DNA of 64,000 nucleotides. Origin: Lumnitzera littorea (Eukaryota > Streptophyta > Magnoliopsida > Myrtales > Combretaceae). Of this stretch, positions 1-12,434 are shown in pieces. The stretch is taken from contig JAMXBB010000004.1 of NCBI GenBank assembly GCA_024138015.1, positions 9,690,877 through 9,754,876 of the forward strand, written 5' to 3'. The position numbers were made by a program, and so were the translations under genes. Under the pieces are notes generated by a model. It ran no database searches, was not told where the DNA came from, and worked only from the letters and a program-made list of their open reading frames with translations. Each line of letters opens with the position of its first letter. Within the stretch, counting starts at the first letter, position 1.

Positions 1-1268
1 ATCGTGTACATATATTGCTCTATTTTAATGATTAACTTGACGAAACTCAATATGTATGCAAATTGTTATATTTCCTTTGTGTTTGTTTTCTCAGGTTCTA
101 GGCGTTTGTCTTAGTTCCATTGGACTCGGTGAAACCGAGATTCTGATTGCTGGAGGTCGGTGCTCGCACATAAAGATTTTAACTTTCAACCTTTGACTTG
201 CTTGTAACCCGAGGATTAAGTTGTTTACTATAAAGGACAATTTTAATGCACAATTTATATTGTTGGACAAGTGTTGAATAAATTGTGAACAAACTCTATA
301 GACTCTTAAAATATATTGTAACCTTTCATAAGCTCCAATCATTACTAAATTCCTAACACCATCACTGTTTACTATTCTTTTAATGATAGTTTTAGGGTTT
401 TGGCAATACATACTTTAGAGATTATAGCAATAGTTTAAAAATCATTTGTTTCAAAAGTAATACGAAGATGAAGTTATACTTTGAAAACTTAAATGTTCAT
501 CCCTATCTATCTAATAATTTAAAAGATGACAATTACCTCTATTATATATTACCATAACTTTGTGAAAACCATCTATAATAAATCTTATCTGTTAATCTGC
601 CTGCATTAGGATTTTATTTCATATCAATTTTATTTTAAAATCAAAATTTTTAAAACATCAATTAAATATGTCAAATAATAAATCAGTTTTATAGTTATAT
701 TACTCGAGTTTGTCATGTTTTGTTTGTATTCAGTTTTTGTTATTTAGGTCAACATACATAATGTTAAAAATCTCCTATAAAATTTCAACTTCCAACGAAT
801 AAAATTGAAAGAATAAAAATAAAATTGGAGGAAAGCATGGATCCTTAACAGAGGACGACAGGTTTCCTCCCAAGTACATTCCTATAGAAAAAAAATACCT
901 TAAGAATTCGAGTTAAAGTTGACCTTACTGCAGTACAATTAAAAGTATCCTTTAGATGCGTGGAGATGGAGTTTAGACTCAACTCAATTGATCTAGATGC
1001 GTGGAAAAACCAGGTTAGGTGTTGATAAGTATTTTCCTAATAATGGTGAAAGTAAAGTCAAAAAGTCAAAACTTACATTTCTCTCATATCTTACTTGTGA
1101 CAAGCTAGTATCTGACTTTGTCCAAACATGGATTGCATTTCAAGTCCCTTTCAGCCAAGTCATGAGCTGATGATAATACAGTAGAAAGATAATATATACT
1201 TAAATAATCATGTGCACATACACATTCGGCTACATTCCAAAGTGAGCATAGGTACAAAATAATACATT

Positions 1269-1269
1269 T

Positions 1270-1294
<25 letters not shown>
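1269..1294. repeat. (TA)13 microsatellite
   Basis: An uninterrupted run of TA dinucleotides in AT-rich spacer. Seen directly; no function implied. Confidence 0.9.
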
Positions 1295-1300
<6 letters not shown>

Positions 1301-2194
1301 CTATATTTACTATAACGATATACATTAATGACTAAATTAACTTAGATTATTTAAGTGATGTAAATTCGATTCTTATAAAAAAAAAATAAAAATAGTTGAG
1401 ACCTATTCAAGATTGTGGCTAGGTAGCATGGTCAACAAAATGATTGAGTGGTTGAGCCTCCTTTCTTGGACTTATAATATATTACACTGTGGATAATTGT
1501 GCGCAATTTGTTCATAAAAAATTAAAAAGGCAGGTGAACGTGAAGTCGACAATGGCGGGCTAATTTTGTACTTTAATCCTTTGAAAGTAGTGAAAGTTGA
1601 ATACTTGGAGCGTGAGGAAAAAATCAAAATAAGTCAGAAGTTCTCGTTTTAGGCGGTCAAAATGCTTCTTTAATCACTAGCTAGACATATATCGCAAGTT
1701 AACTTTGCGGCAAACCTAACCTATATAGTCCTACATTGTTCGTCTTTGTGAAGAAGTTATCAAAAAATTCATATCATTGTCAAATTAAATCTCTTGACTA
1801 CGATATTATGAGTACATACGAAAACGATGGGATGTAGGAGCATACGGATGAAGTTGGTTTTTATGTCTCAGATGATATGATCATTGTCCTCGCTCTACAA
1901 TCAAACAATTTCAACTCTCCCTTGTTCCCCTTTGATTAAAAAAATAAAAAGAAAGAAAGGGAAAAAATAAAGTATCTTAAGCTAAGGTTGTACGTGTTTG
2001 AAAATCACTTCTCATTCCCCCCTTTTTCTTTTTTTTTTTTTTTTTTAGTCGTGACGCTGACATCTTTATTTATTGGAAGATGCAAAATGGACACTAATTT
2101 TATAGAATCCTCAAATAATTGAGTTAAGTTATGAAATATACTTTTAATGATTCTATATTTTATCAACTATTCCACCAGATAGGAGATAGGCCTG

Positions 2195-3245
2195 CAAAAG
2201 AGCCAAGTTGAATCGAACTCAATTTATTTAAAAATTATGAGCTTGAGCCAAGTCGAATCAAACATGATTTTATTTAAAAATTATGAGCTTAAGCCAAGTC
2301 GAGCTTTAATCAAGTTTAAAAATTAAATGAAGCATATTAAAAGTTATGATACTCGAGCTTTAGTTTGTATATCTAAACAAGTTTGTAAACAAGCTCGAGT
2401 TTATTTTTGTACATAAACCTAAGCTCAAGCTCATTTAGATTAAAAGCCTAAATGAGCTTAAGCTTAAATTTAAACTCGAGCTCGTTTAAATAAATAAAAT
2501 TAAAAGAGTCTAAGCTTAAATTTATATTAATTTTATATTTATATCCTCACATTTTCCATATTAAAGACTATACCTAATATTCTTATGAGATAATATATCA
2601 TATAGAAGCACGTTGCAATCGACCTAATAATAAAAAATCATGATTATAGATGCCAGTTGTGGTTATTTCTCTCGAATGAAATCATGAAACAAATATACTA
2701 ATTAAAATGTAAATTGTACATTTCATAATTAATCAATGTCAATGACTCTTGTTTACTCGTTTGTAATATGTGTGTGTTATATGGAACTTCAATTTATGCA
2801 CTACTAAACAAATATTATAAACAAAAATTATGAAGCTAGAACTATTATGCGATGATATATAAGTATAAAATTAGTATAATTGAAAGATTATTAAAATATA
2901 TAAAACTAAAAATATATAAATTAGAAAAACATACACTACAGAGTAAAATAAAAACCAATGAAATATAATTAATAACTAAAAATATAAATCATTACATTAA
3001 TATACCGTGTGCTCATAAGCCTATTAATGAGCTTACTCTTGAGCTTACTTACAATACTAATGGTGAGCTAGCTTATTAATAATATAAAAGAGTTTGCTCA
3101 CGAGCCAACTCGCTAATGATTATAAGCTTTATCACAAGCCGATTCATTAATAATGGAAACAAGCACTTATGAGCCAACTTATAAGCCTAAAGTTAGAGCT
3201 CAACTAGGTTTATTTATTTAAACGACCTCTATTTTGAGCTCAAGA
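2195..3245. repeat. Dispersed AGCTCGAG-rich repeat, copy 1
   Basis: The segment is full of variants of AAGCTCGAGCTC, GAGCTTAAGCC and CACAAGCC. It opens with a short tandem array: units at 2200-2244 and 2245-2290 each start with a gagccaag-like motif and end in gctt, and a third partial unit follows. Related segments lie at about 24240-24740 and 43860-44340, with weaker ones near 57990-58130 and 61070-61290, so this is an interspersed family. No terminal repeat or target duplication is clear, so the transposon class is not assigned. Confidence 0.6.
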
Positions 3246-4858
3246 ATATAGAAATATAAGTATGTTATTTTAAGTGTAAAGAAATGCCCTTCATTGGATT
3301 AAAGATGTACATTTGTAAATATCCACTAAATCTTGTATAAGAATTTGCTTAATTGAACTGTTGTTGAAACAATAAGAGATTTAAGATGTTGAATAGGTTA
3401 CCTTAGAATTTTAATATTATAAATCCAATAGAAAAATTTATAGGTTTTACAAGATATCTCGGTATCTTACTAAGATAGTTTTAAAGTGTTACAAGGTAAG
3501 TTTTGATTTCAAAATTTAAGAACTTGTTTTGAGAGGGTAAGGTATCAACAAGTTTTCATATTTTACTTATTTTATATTCACTCACTCCTATAATAGAAAT
3601 TTTTTAAACAAAAGGGGCATTACGGTATATAATGAGGATTATGAAATAAAAAGTAAAATAATGAAGTACCCTTCAAGGATGATGGTTATGAAAGAATAGG
3701 AAGAATTACAACAAAAGGAAGGTTCTAAATTATTGGCATTAATTCCACAATTCCCACAACTATTTAAATGGAAATTTTTTAAATAGTATGTTGAATTTTT
3801 TATTAGTGTCTAAAGATAATTGAGTTATCAATCAGTAAAGGAAAAAGTAGAAGTAAAATGGCAACTAAACTTCTAATTAAGTGCACAATTGGACAATGGG
3901 AAACTAGAGATATAAAATTACAAAAATATGGAAAGATAATATCCCTAAATTATTTCTTAGAATATCAGAGTTACAAATTCTATATTAAAGCTAAAATTGA
4001 CATCAAAAAATAAAATTTTCGAGAGGAACTATGAATTATTTTCCCAAAAGCAAAGCTAAAAAGAAAAATGGTAGAATGATACGTATTCTCAAGTACATAT
4101 AGGAATTCTCTTCAAAAATGGTAACTATATTAAGGCCAAAATTTTTAGAGAGAGACAGAGAGAGGGGGAGAGAGAGAGCGCTCCAAGAATTTAAGCAAGC
4201 CTTTCGATAGACTTTAAATTAACAAATAAAAAAATCCTGGAAAGAGAAATTATCTCGTTTTGTTTCGAATTACCATTTTAGGTAATTGCTAAATTTGTTC
4301 CAAAAATTAGTAAGCCGCAGACTCCCATTATCAAACTATCAACTTTTACATGGAAAAAAGAAAATGATTCGGAAAATTTAAGGCAACTTTAATTATTAGC
4401 TAGAGTAAAAATTCCAAAATAGAATGTGATTCGAGCGTGTAGTTAAATTAAATTTAGACAATTCCAGCTGGGTAGGATATGGCCCAAAGTTTTTTAACTT
4501 TCATTCAACGATATGGATGCAGCCAGCCGGGTTTGAGTTGAATTTTTCAGGCCCGAAGCCAAACACGAACAAGATAGCATGTTTCTTGTCTCGAAATTTG
4601 TTCCAAATCATGTGGATTGTGGGGTATCTCAACATGTACTCGAACCGAACCGATAGCATCACAAAATATTTATTACTCGCTCAAAAACTAGACAATATCC
4701 TTGTTGATAGTTAACACATAAAATAAGTAGGATTATGCAATTTTATTTATTCTATATGTTACACCCCTTAATGAAAGGTATTATTAAGATATATAAATAA
4801 GTAGTATACCTATCTATTGCTCAAAATATTGATCCATGAAATAATATAATATTATTAA

Positions 4859-5153
4859 AGGGATAATATATATAGAAGTGCTTAAACTTATAATTTTGAG
4901 TAGTTTAGTATCTAAATAATCAAAACTTAAATTTCAGTATTTAAAACTTTAAGATTTGTTTAAATGAGTGTTTGAACTTTAAGATATGTTAAAGTTCAAG
5001 CACTCATTTGAACAAATCTTAAAATTTAGTTTAAAGTACAGATACTCGTGTAAATAAATCTTAAAGTTTTAGATATTAAAATTCAAGTTTTATATGTTTA
5101 AGTGCTAAACTATTTAAAATCATAACTTCAAACACTTCCAAATGCATTATCTC
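4859..5153. mobile_element. Hairpin MITE with 9-bp target duplication
   Basis: The element is one long imperfect inverted repeat. The left arm (gggataat..., then gaagtgcttaaact) matches the reverse complement of the right arm (gagataat..., ggaagtgtttgaag) over more than 100 bp. The arms meet near 4985-4995, where tgagtgtttgaac and gttcaagcactca face each other. The sequence tattattaa flanks both sides (4850-4858 and 5154-5162), a 9-bp target duplication as left by Mutator-like elements. It encodes no protein and would fold into a long hairpin if transcribed. Confidence 0.7.
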
Positions 5154-5162
5154 TATTATTAA

Positions 5163-7493
5163 GTTACAACAAAATTGATATTGTTATGCATAAAAATAAA
5201 TATCTTTAGAAAATAATGGCTCATTCACTACGTTGTAACAATAATTCAATTTTCCCTTTATTCCTTATATAAGAGCTATTACAATGTTTAATTGTATTAT
5301 ATGCTTATAATAGCAAATTCTATAATAAATTACTATTACTATTACTATATATATATAAATATATATATATATTAAATAATCATTCATCACTACAACTCAC
5401 GAGTAGCTATTCAATGTTAGGATTTATTTAATTATTTTTTTCCCAAAAGCACCTTGATGAAAAAATACTAATCTACATTCAACACTTCTTAAAGATTTAT
5501 TTTATTTTTAAGTAATAGCTATTATATTATAATCTTATTATATTCAATGAAATGAATGAATTATAAATGTTTTAAATAACAATAAAGTGCAAATTAACTT
5601 AAAATTCTAAAATCTATCATTTATATATTTTTAAACAAAATATAATTTTTCAACTTAAAAATCAAAGAGTATTACAAAATCAAGTTATAAGACACAAAGC
5701 CATAAAGTATCCAGATTCCTTTTTCTAAAGCCCAACCCAAATCATATAGAATACTGTAGAGAGGCTAAAATGAAAACATATAAAATGGGCTAAATTTAAT
5801 AATAATTTAGACCAATTATTCAAATTAGTAACATAATCCAAATAATTAAGGTTATATCTAGAATGAATTATGGGGTTTTGGATTGGTACCGAAGAAGATG
5901 TTAACTAAAACTGACTAGTCTATTCTCAACCTTTGAGCAAATTTATGTACTCATCAAATCTCTTTAAAAAATCACTTAAAATGGTCACTGTATCATATAT
6001 ATTGCTAGTTTACAAGCTTGTTAATAGCTCTTGAAATCCTTATTGATTTTGCTAATTGAGCATGGAGACAATTTATTGGTGGTCATTAACTGGTAAACTC
6101 TATAAATACTACTTAGTTATTCTCATATTACATATAAGGTAATAAGATTGAAGTTTTTTGCATTTAAGTTGCCACTACTCTTAAAGGTTAAGCACTATAA
6201 AACCAAAGTATTCAAATTCCTCCGATTGTTATATCAATACGAGAGCCTATTGATATTACACTCTCTCTATCCCATCCTACTTAGCATGATATTCAATTTG
6301 TAACACTCATCTCTAATTACATAAAGCTCTTACACTACATATATATGGCTCATGAATTATCATATCTATACATATTAAAATATATTTTAAAACCCATCAA
6401 AGTTTTTAATTGAGTTCAATTGAGTTGGATATTTTATATAACTTGACCGACTTACATGTCTACTCTTAAAGAATTGACATAGTAACTCCTTTCATGTTTG
6501 GTTACGGATGATCTCTATCGATAGTGGATTCCGTAATTTGATATTTTGTTGACATTATCAAACTCAACCCAACTGTCTTTGATACTTACAAGCAGTTTAT
6601 CAAACTCAACCCAACTGTCTTTGATATTTACAAGCAGTTTGTTTGTCTTCTTCATAAAAAAAAAAAAAAAAAGGTCCTTATCAAGATAATGCTGAAAATT
6701 CCTACGACAAGTGAGCTTGATATTTTATATTCTTGTATGTATATATCTATCCATATCTTCTCCACTACACGGTGCCACTTATAAGGCATATTTGATACAT
6801 ATCCATGTTTTACTTTTTTATTTAGACATGGCATCTTATTATTGAAGATAGCATGAAGAAGGGCATCAAGATGAGATTTTATCTACATATATGCAGATTA
6901 TGTAAAAGCTGGTTTCAAACTATAAACCATCCCAAAACCGATATGTCAGCCACTTAATCGGCTTAAACCCACCCTAAACAAGCTTGAATCAATGGTTAAA
7001 CCATCAAGTTTTAGGAGCCTAAGTAATTCAATAAAGGAAACCTATCAATTAGGTAGGCTCTTAGACCAACAAGCTGAACCACCAATTTGACCCTTTATTA
7101 AAAAAAAATTGAACAAATTATTTTTGTAATGTATTCTAAATAAGAAACTTTTGTAATTTACAATTTCTATGACATTAGCTATTCTTATTCAATTTTGTAA
7201 TATTAAATCGTTTAGACTAAACAAATTATTTTGGAATTAAAAAAATGTTGGAAAATAAAATTTTCAGTTCACAAGTAACAAAATAAGGAAACAAATAGCA
7301 AGTGGACTATGAAAATTCCACGAAATATTGAATACAAAAAAAAAAAAAAAAGAAGAAGAAGAACAAAAGTCCACAAAAGATTAACCATTGGTTTGAGTGA
7401 ACCGATCTAGAATTAACCGTTTAAGCCCGATTCAACTCATTACAAAAGTCTACATACATGTATGTAAAGTTATGCTAAATCTCTTTACCCTTT
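5163..7493. other. Intergenic spacer
   Basis: No gene is recognisable. A 42-bp unit is duplicated in tandem at 6557-6640. The rest is AT-rich, with (A)n runs near 6657-6672 and 7338-7352. Confidence 0.6.
6557..6640. repeat. 42-bp tandem duplication
   Basis: Units at 6557-6598 and 6599-6640 both read atcaaactcaaccc through caagcagttt with only a base or so of difference, so this is a recent local duplication. Confidence 0.85.
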
Positions 7494-7961
7494 CACTATG
7501 TTTGGAATGAGGAAATAAAGGAAGAGGTAAGAATAGGGAGGAAAAGAACTAAAAGGAAAAAAAAAAAAAGATATGTTTCTATTATTTGGCTATAGTAAGG
7601 AATAAGGGAATGAATGAACGAGAAAAAAAAGATTTCCCTAAACCTCACATGTTTTCAATTTTTCATTCCCTCCTAAAACGGAGAGAAAGGGGAAGGAAAG
7701 TGGAATAAGAATTGTAATTCCAAATCGACCTCGCTTTTACAAGTCTTCTCTTCTTTTTTATTTTATTTTTTATAAATATATTCATAGCTTCATGTAATAC
7801 TCTATTTTATGTTTTAATAATTATTAAAGTTCCTTTTATTCTTCTTCCTCAATTACACAATCATAATAAAAGGAATCAAATACTTCCTAGTTTTTTTTCC
7901 CTCATATTCTTTCCTTCTGTAATCATTCAAATCTAATTCCTTCCTTATACCAAATATAGTG
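7494..7961. mobile_element. CACTA-type MITE, copy 1
   Basis: The ends are inverted repeats: CACTATGTTTGG at the left and ccaaatatagtg at the right (11 of 12 positions pair). CACTA/TAGTG ends are diagnostic of the CACTA (EnSpm) superfamily, which makes 3-bp target duplications. The flanks read ttt and tta, so the duplication is imperfect. The left half is purine-rich and the right half pyrimidine-rich, so the whole element can fold back. No coding capacity. A relative of almost the same length is at 33090-33566. Confidence 0.6.
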
Positions 7962-8500
7962 TTAAAATTTAATTTTTCATTTCAAGTTAATCTCCAAAAT
8001 GAATTTTGACCTTAGATATGGTCTTAAAAACTATGATATTTTTTTTACAACTAAGACACATATATAACGTTTGAAAAAGTTTAAATAAGATATTAACATT
8101 TTATAAAATAGTTTAAATAATTTTATGAATTAACTATTATAAATTTCTTATTTAAACTGTTTTTTGAATTTTTTGTAACATTAATCCCTCATTTAAATTT
8201 ACTTTCAAACATTAATCCTCTCCATTATAATTTTCTCTATTTAGTGCGTGTTTATTTAGGCCTTAACTTGAATTTAAGCTAGATCCTAATCTACTGTTTT
8301 TAATTGAAAATAAAATAATAATATAGATACCTAAATCAAAACTAGTTACAAATATCAAAATTAAGAGAAGTATCCCAATTATTATTTTTGCTTTATGGAA
8401 TATATTGTTGTGTTTAATATTATTTTTTATTTTATCAAGGGCAAAATAGTGAAGGGAATAACCGCTCTGTGCTTCTCCTTGAGCCATCAGTCTCAGTGAC
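7962..8500. other. Intergenic spacer upstream of the cyclophilin promoter
   Basis: AT-rich sequence without a supported gene. A 74-codon minus-strand open frame ends here but overlaps the cyclophilin promoter side and has no family signature. Confidence 0.5.
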
Positions 8501-8535
8501 TCCTGGACTGTTCCCAGAGCCCATACGAAATATCA

Positions 8536-8646
8536 TGGGCCGTCTGGGCCTAATTTATCACAGAGGAGCGTAAAATCTCAAATTTGCAAACTTTCACGGG
8601 GCAAAAACCCTAAACCCTAATTTACCTCTCATTCCACTATATAAAC
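8536..8646 (+). promoter_or_regulatory. Cyclophilin promoter: site II pair, telo-box pair, TATA box
   Basis: Two TGGGCC site II elements lie at 8536-8541 and 8545-8550. Overlapping AAACCCTAA telo-boxes span 8605-8620, and a TATA box (tatataaac) is at 8638-8646. This combination is known from plant genes for ribosomal proteins and other growth-linked housekeeping functions, bound by TCP and telo-box factors. The spacing predicts transcription start near 8670. Confidence 0.75.
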
Positions 8647-8716
8647 ACTTGCGTCGAATCATAGACCCTGAAATCCTAGATAACCATCGCACTTCTCGTC
8701 ATCGTACAAGCTAGAG

Positions 8717-9390
8717 GTACGTTTATTGTGATTTTTATGATATTTGCTTTAATTTCTCTTTTGGGTTTCATTTTCAATAACTTGATTGACACATTTCATG
8801 CTCAATTTTGTATCTTGATGGCACATATCGAAGGCTTTTGGGCGGATTATTAAAAAGCCTGTGGAGCTCAAAAATTGTGCAATATGAAATTAATCCTTTC
8901 TTTTATGTATAAAATCCTCTTGAAGTATCAATGTATTTTTTCTTGAGGGTTTCAATTGGGAGGATTTACATTTAAAATTAATTTTTCAAATTGGTGCTCA
9001 GCATAAAGATTGGAAATTTTTATCTTAATTTAATGTAAATAGGATTTATGGAATCAAATGGTAAATACTTGCATTGATACATTATGGGGTCAAAGATTCT
9101 GGCGTGATCATGAACTGTCATATGTATTTTATGCAGGTCCCACTTATTACTTACTTAGCTGAAAAATTTATCTGCATTTCAGTCAGTTTTTACTTTTTAA
9201 GTCAGTTTGATCTGTGGTCATGTGAACTCATGAAGCTGAAAAGTAGCTTTTTAATGTAAACCAGAGTCCGCTATGCTCGTTTTTATCAGCATTTTAGAGA
9301 TAATATTTGTCCCGCAACATGTGTCTTATCTGTCTTTCTACATTTTGCAGTTATTTAGATTGAAGATTGTTATGTTGTCTTGTTTTGCAG
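8717..9390 (+). other. Predicted intron in the cyclophilin 5' UTR
   Basis: A donor in the context ctagag/gtacgt at 8716/8717 and an acceptor tgttttgcag ending at 9390 bound a T-rich intron of 674 bp. Exon 1 would be about 8670-8716 and exon 2 starts at 9391, 58 bp before the ATG. Leader introns of this kind often raise expression in plants. The splice sites are predicted from sequence only. Confidence 0.7.
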
Positions 9391-9448
9391 GATCTTGTCG
9401 TGCAAGACCGTACCGATATTTCTGGTGTTTTTAAGTACTTGCTAGAGA

Positions 9449-9973
9449 ATGTCGAATCCTAAGGTGTATTTTGACATACTAATTGGAAGGATGAAAGCAG
9501 GCAGAGTTGTAATGGAGCTATTTGCAGATGTGACCCCTAAAACTGCAGAAAATTTCCGTGCCCTTTGTACTGGTGAGAAAGGGATTGGGAAATCAGGGAA
9601 ACCATTGCATTACAAGGGCTCAACATTTCACCGCATAATTCCAAATTTCATGTGCCAAGGTGGAGATTTTACCCGGGGCAATGGAACTGGAGGTGAATCT
9701 ATATATGGAATGAAGTTTGAGGATGAGAACTTCAAGATGAAACACACGGGGCCTGGAGTCTTGTCAATGGCCAATGCTGGTCCGAACACTAATGGATCTC
9801 AGTTCTTTATTTGCACTGAGAAAACACCATGGCTCGATGGGAAGCATGTAGTGTTTGGGAAGGTTGTTGATGGCTACAGTGTGGTTAAGGAGATGGAGAA
9901 GGTTGGTTCAGATAGTGGAAGAACGAAGGAAACAGTTGGTATTGAAGACTGTGGACAACTTACTGAGAATTGA
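9449..9973 (+). CDS. CYP19: Cytosolic cyclophilin (peptidyl-prolyl cis-trans isomerase, CYP19 type)
   Basis: This is a complete intronless 174-residue single-domain cyclophilin, the usual length for plant cytosolic members (172-176). Cyclophilins catalyse cis-trans isomerisation of X-Pro bonds and bind cyclosporin A. The active-site motif FHRIIPNFMCQGGDF (about residues 61-75) carries the catalytic Arg and the FMCQGGDF core. The substrate and cyclosporin pocket Trp is in WLDGKHVVFG (about 128-137). The plant-type insertion with GKSGKPLHYKG lies at about 47-57. There is no signal or transit peptide and no C-terminal extension, so it acts in the cytosol or nucleus. The ATG at 9449 aligns with the family start (MSNPKVYFDI). 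The 5' UTR is spliced and the promoter is of housekeeping type. All key residues are present and it looks functional. The assignment to a CYP19-2/19-3-like subgroup is by resemblance only. Confidence 0.96.
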   Translation: MSNPKVYFDILIGRMKAGRVVMELFADVTPKTAENFRALCTGEKGIGKSGKPLHYKGSTFHRIIPNFMCQGGDFTRGNGTGGESIYGMKFEDENFKMKHTGPGVLSMANAGPNTNGSQFFICTEKTPWLDGKHVVFGKVVDGYSVVKEMEKVGSDSGRTKETVGIEDCGQLTEN

Positions 9974-10044
9974 TGATTGTACAAATTTTGAGGAAATGTA
10001 GCCACATCTGGCGATAGAATTCATGTTGTGGCTATTGTACTTGT

Positions 10045-10050
10045 AATAAA
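10045..10050 (+). terminator. Polyadenylation signal AATAAA of the cyclophilin gene
   Basis: AATAAA lies 72 bp after the stop codon in a T/A-rich 3' UTR, a normal position for a plant near-upstream element. Cleavage probably falls within the next few tens of bases. Confidence 0.6.
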
Positions 10051-10149
10051 ATCTAGAAACTATACATGTAAAGATTGCATATGATATGCCAGTCGCTTGA
10101 AGTTTTCTAGTGTCATTTTTCAAGTTTGATATTGTAGATGTAGGGTATA

Positions 10150-11820
10150 TGCACTAATGCTGCTGGATCTGCAGTATACGGAAGCATATGGAGCTTAACT
10201 ACTTAATTTAGTGCTGTTGCTCAGTTGTCCAACATCAGTACATGCCTTGTACATGAAGATGTTAACCTTTTATCATAACAATAGAAAAGAAACGCTTGCA
10301 AAATTGACAAGGTACTACGTATAATCCTCTTTCCGTTTTCTCCCAGCACTAGCCTCTTAAGGCAATAGTTGTGTGCTGTGAATGTAATCCGTAACTGTGC
10401 ACTACAGCGTCCCTCAGATAGGGCAACATTCAGGCAGCTTTTGCCTGTCTACCAAGTAACACAGACAGCAACTACATTGATAGAATGAGCAAACTAGACC
10501 CCATGAATCTGCTGCTCAAAGGGTCAAAGTGGATAGAAGCGGGTGCTTCTATGCCCTGCATCAAATTAAGTTTATATACAAGTTAAGATTAGCTGGATCA
10601 TTAAGAGATGAAGATGGATGTCTTCTAATGAAGATTCCAAAGTCTTCTGCACCAGAATTGACACTTTATTGAAGTCCACTTTATTAGGACCCGAGAACTT
10701 GGCAGAACTTTTGAAAAATGTGAGTTCAAAGATATGTACATCCATTCGTACACAAATTAAACCACTGGTTATTTTGTATTATTGCACTTGCTCTGGAGGC
10801 ATGAAAATTAATTTGCCGGTTAAGATTCCATGAATTTTGGCATAGGGAAGAAACCAATGCAAGAAGAGCATAATATTTTCTATTTCCTTTCAGTGACAAT
10901 GTTGAATGAAGGATCGTTGTTATTGAAATTCTATTCATCAGCATAATCAGTAGTAGGATTAAGGACATCTATGCTACCTAAAGATGTATCGGCTGTGATC
11001 TCTTGAAACTGGATGCAATAACTTTCTGTGGTGAGGTTTCATGTCTTCTGATTCTAAGACATATCTTCATCTGCGGTTGGTGCATAACTGCACATTTCGA
11101 TGTACTCTTGCAAGTTGTATGTATTCCTTGTATGCTCTTGTCAAAATAATATCCTCACATATTGCATCAACTGGATTCAAGTATCCAACCATTATCAATT
11201 TAAAAACTTGTTTCAGTGTCAGACAAAAGTTTGTTCAATGTCTTTGAAGAAGGTAACTCAGCTTCTATCAAGTTGTCATCTACCAATCTTTTCAAATGCA
11301 AATAAGCCAAGCAAGTCAAATCTTTGTACATACGGCAAGAAGGATGCAATTAGCTTCTTATCTCACTGATCATCCCATCATTCCGCACATTGCAGTTGTA
11401 GATCCTTCCTTTGGTTAAATAAAATTTTGAAATAAAAAAAATCAAGTGAAGCAAAATCCTACTCTGCAAATCTCAAATACTTCATCCATTTTTTGACAAG
11501 AGCATACTCTAAGAAATGATGAAAATGTGGGTAAGACTTTAATTTGGAAGGTATTAAGAAATTTCATCTGTTTCTAGCTCCTATTTAGAAGGAAATGTGA
11601 AACCCCAAGCAAGCTTCGAGAATTTTTCTTCAACTTCAAACAAATGAGCATGTTGAATTATTACAAGCTATATAGAGTACTGTTATAGCCTCAATATTGG
11701 AGGTTAATCCTCTTTAGAGTCTGCAGAATTTTTACAATTCTTTGGTTTTCCTTCTGATATTCATTTTATTTTCCATTTATTTCTGTCCATTTGATGCTGC
11801 TATAATCAACAATTGGAAAA
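10150..11820. other. Intergenic region without a supported gene
   Basis: The base composition is less AT-rich than the distal spacers, and several 70-90-codon open frames occur on both strands. None has a family signature, a consistent splice model or a plausible upstream signal. A decayed gene or untranslated sequence is possible but I cannot support one. Confidence 0.45.
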
Positions 11821-12107
11821 TGTTACGGAGATTAAGCTACACTTCTCCTTACAACACATCTCATTGCTGGATCATCTTTATCCAACTGTATTTGTGCATG
11901 TAAATTCAATCATTCCCAACTATTCTGGGGAGAATCTCTGCTATAATTTCATGGCCTAAATGCCAGAGAAACATGAATATATGATTATACAAACTGATAA
12001 TTTGGTGCAAAAATAAACTATAAATGGGAACCTCACACTTGTCCCCATGAAACATATGGAAAATGATAAATCATCTTTTCCAATAGTACAATGACAGTAC
12101 TAGTGTA

Positions 12108-12398
12108 CTAATATGGTGACAACAGGGGTGGAGGCGGTGGAGGAGGTCCTCTTTGTGATGGAGCAGGACTCAGATGGACTGAGGCTCAAGGCATTGGGGG
12201 AGGAGGTGGCAATCTTCTTAGTGTCCTCCTCAATGTTTTCCTTAAACTATAATGAAACTCCTGGTGCTGAACTCTGACCGGATAAGCAGCTGCTGGAGCT
12301 TCCTCCATAGAAGCCTCCATGGTGCAATTGTTAAATGGCAATATTAATCCATACAAGAATAGTAAACCAAGCAAGCAAAGCTTCAAGTCCATTGTCAA
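12108..12398 (-). pseudogene. A1: secreted proline-rich peptide precursor, interrupted by one in-frame TGA
   Basis: The frame starts at 12396-12398 and runs 70 codons to TGA at 12186-12188. Past that stop the same frame continues 25 codons, ending LLSPY and TAG at 12108-12110, with no shift. Against its sister A2 the whole frame aligns codon for codon, and the TGA replaces an Arg codon (CGA in A2), a simple C-to-T change. Residues 1-25 are a signal peptide with a Leu-rich core (LCLLGLLFLYGLILPF). A basic tract (RKTLRRTLRR, 53-62) precedes LPPPPP. As it stands the gene would make a signal peptide, spacer and first Pro block but no tail. It could be a recent pseudogene, a functional short form or a segregating null allele. 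The family is not recognised. Confidence 0.72.
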
Positions 12399-12434
12399 TT
12401 GTATTATGCTGCTTCCACCAAGCCTATGCTCTCT

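Larger units (their letters stand above)
1..4849. other. AT-rich intergenic spacer without a recognisable gene
   Basis: No open reading frame here has the length, composition or family signature of a real gene; the longest (about 100 codons) is low-complexity. The stretch holds a (TA)n microsatellite, a dispersed AGCTCGAG-rich repeat (listed separately), poly-T and GA-rich runs near 2025-2046 and 4150-4180, and otherwise featureless AT-rich sequence. Confidence 0.7.

Noticed and set aside
9908..10123. Minus-strand frame over the cyclophilin 3' end
   Set aside because: Lies on the 3' UTR of a well-supported gene, with no family signature.
10600..11400. Possible split gene downstream of cyclophilin
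   Set aside because: Several short frames on both strands, but no consistent splice sites, domain or codon pattern in any of them.
12186..12398. A1 as a normal 70-residue gene
   Set aside because: The alignment to A2 shows a nonsense change with the original tail still in frame, so it is described as interrupted instead.
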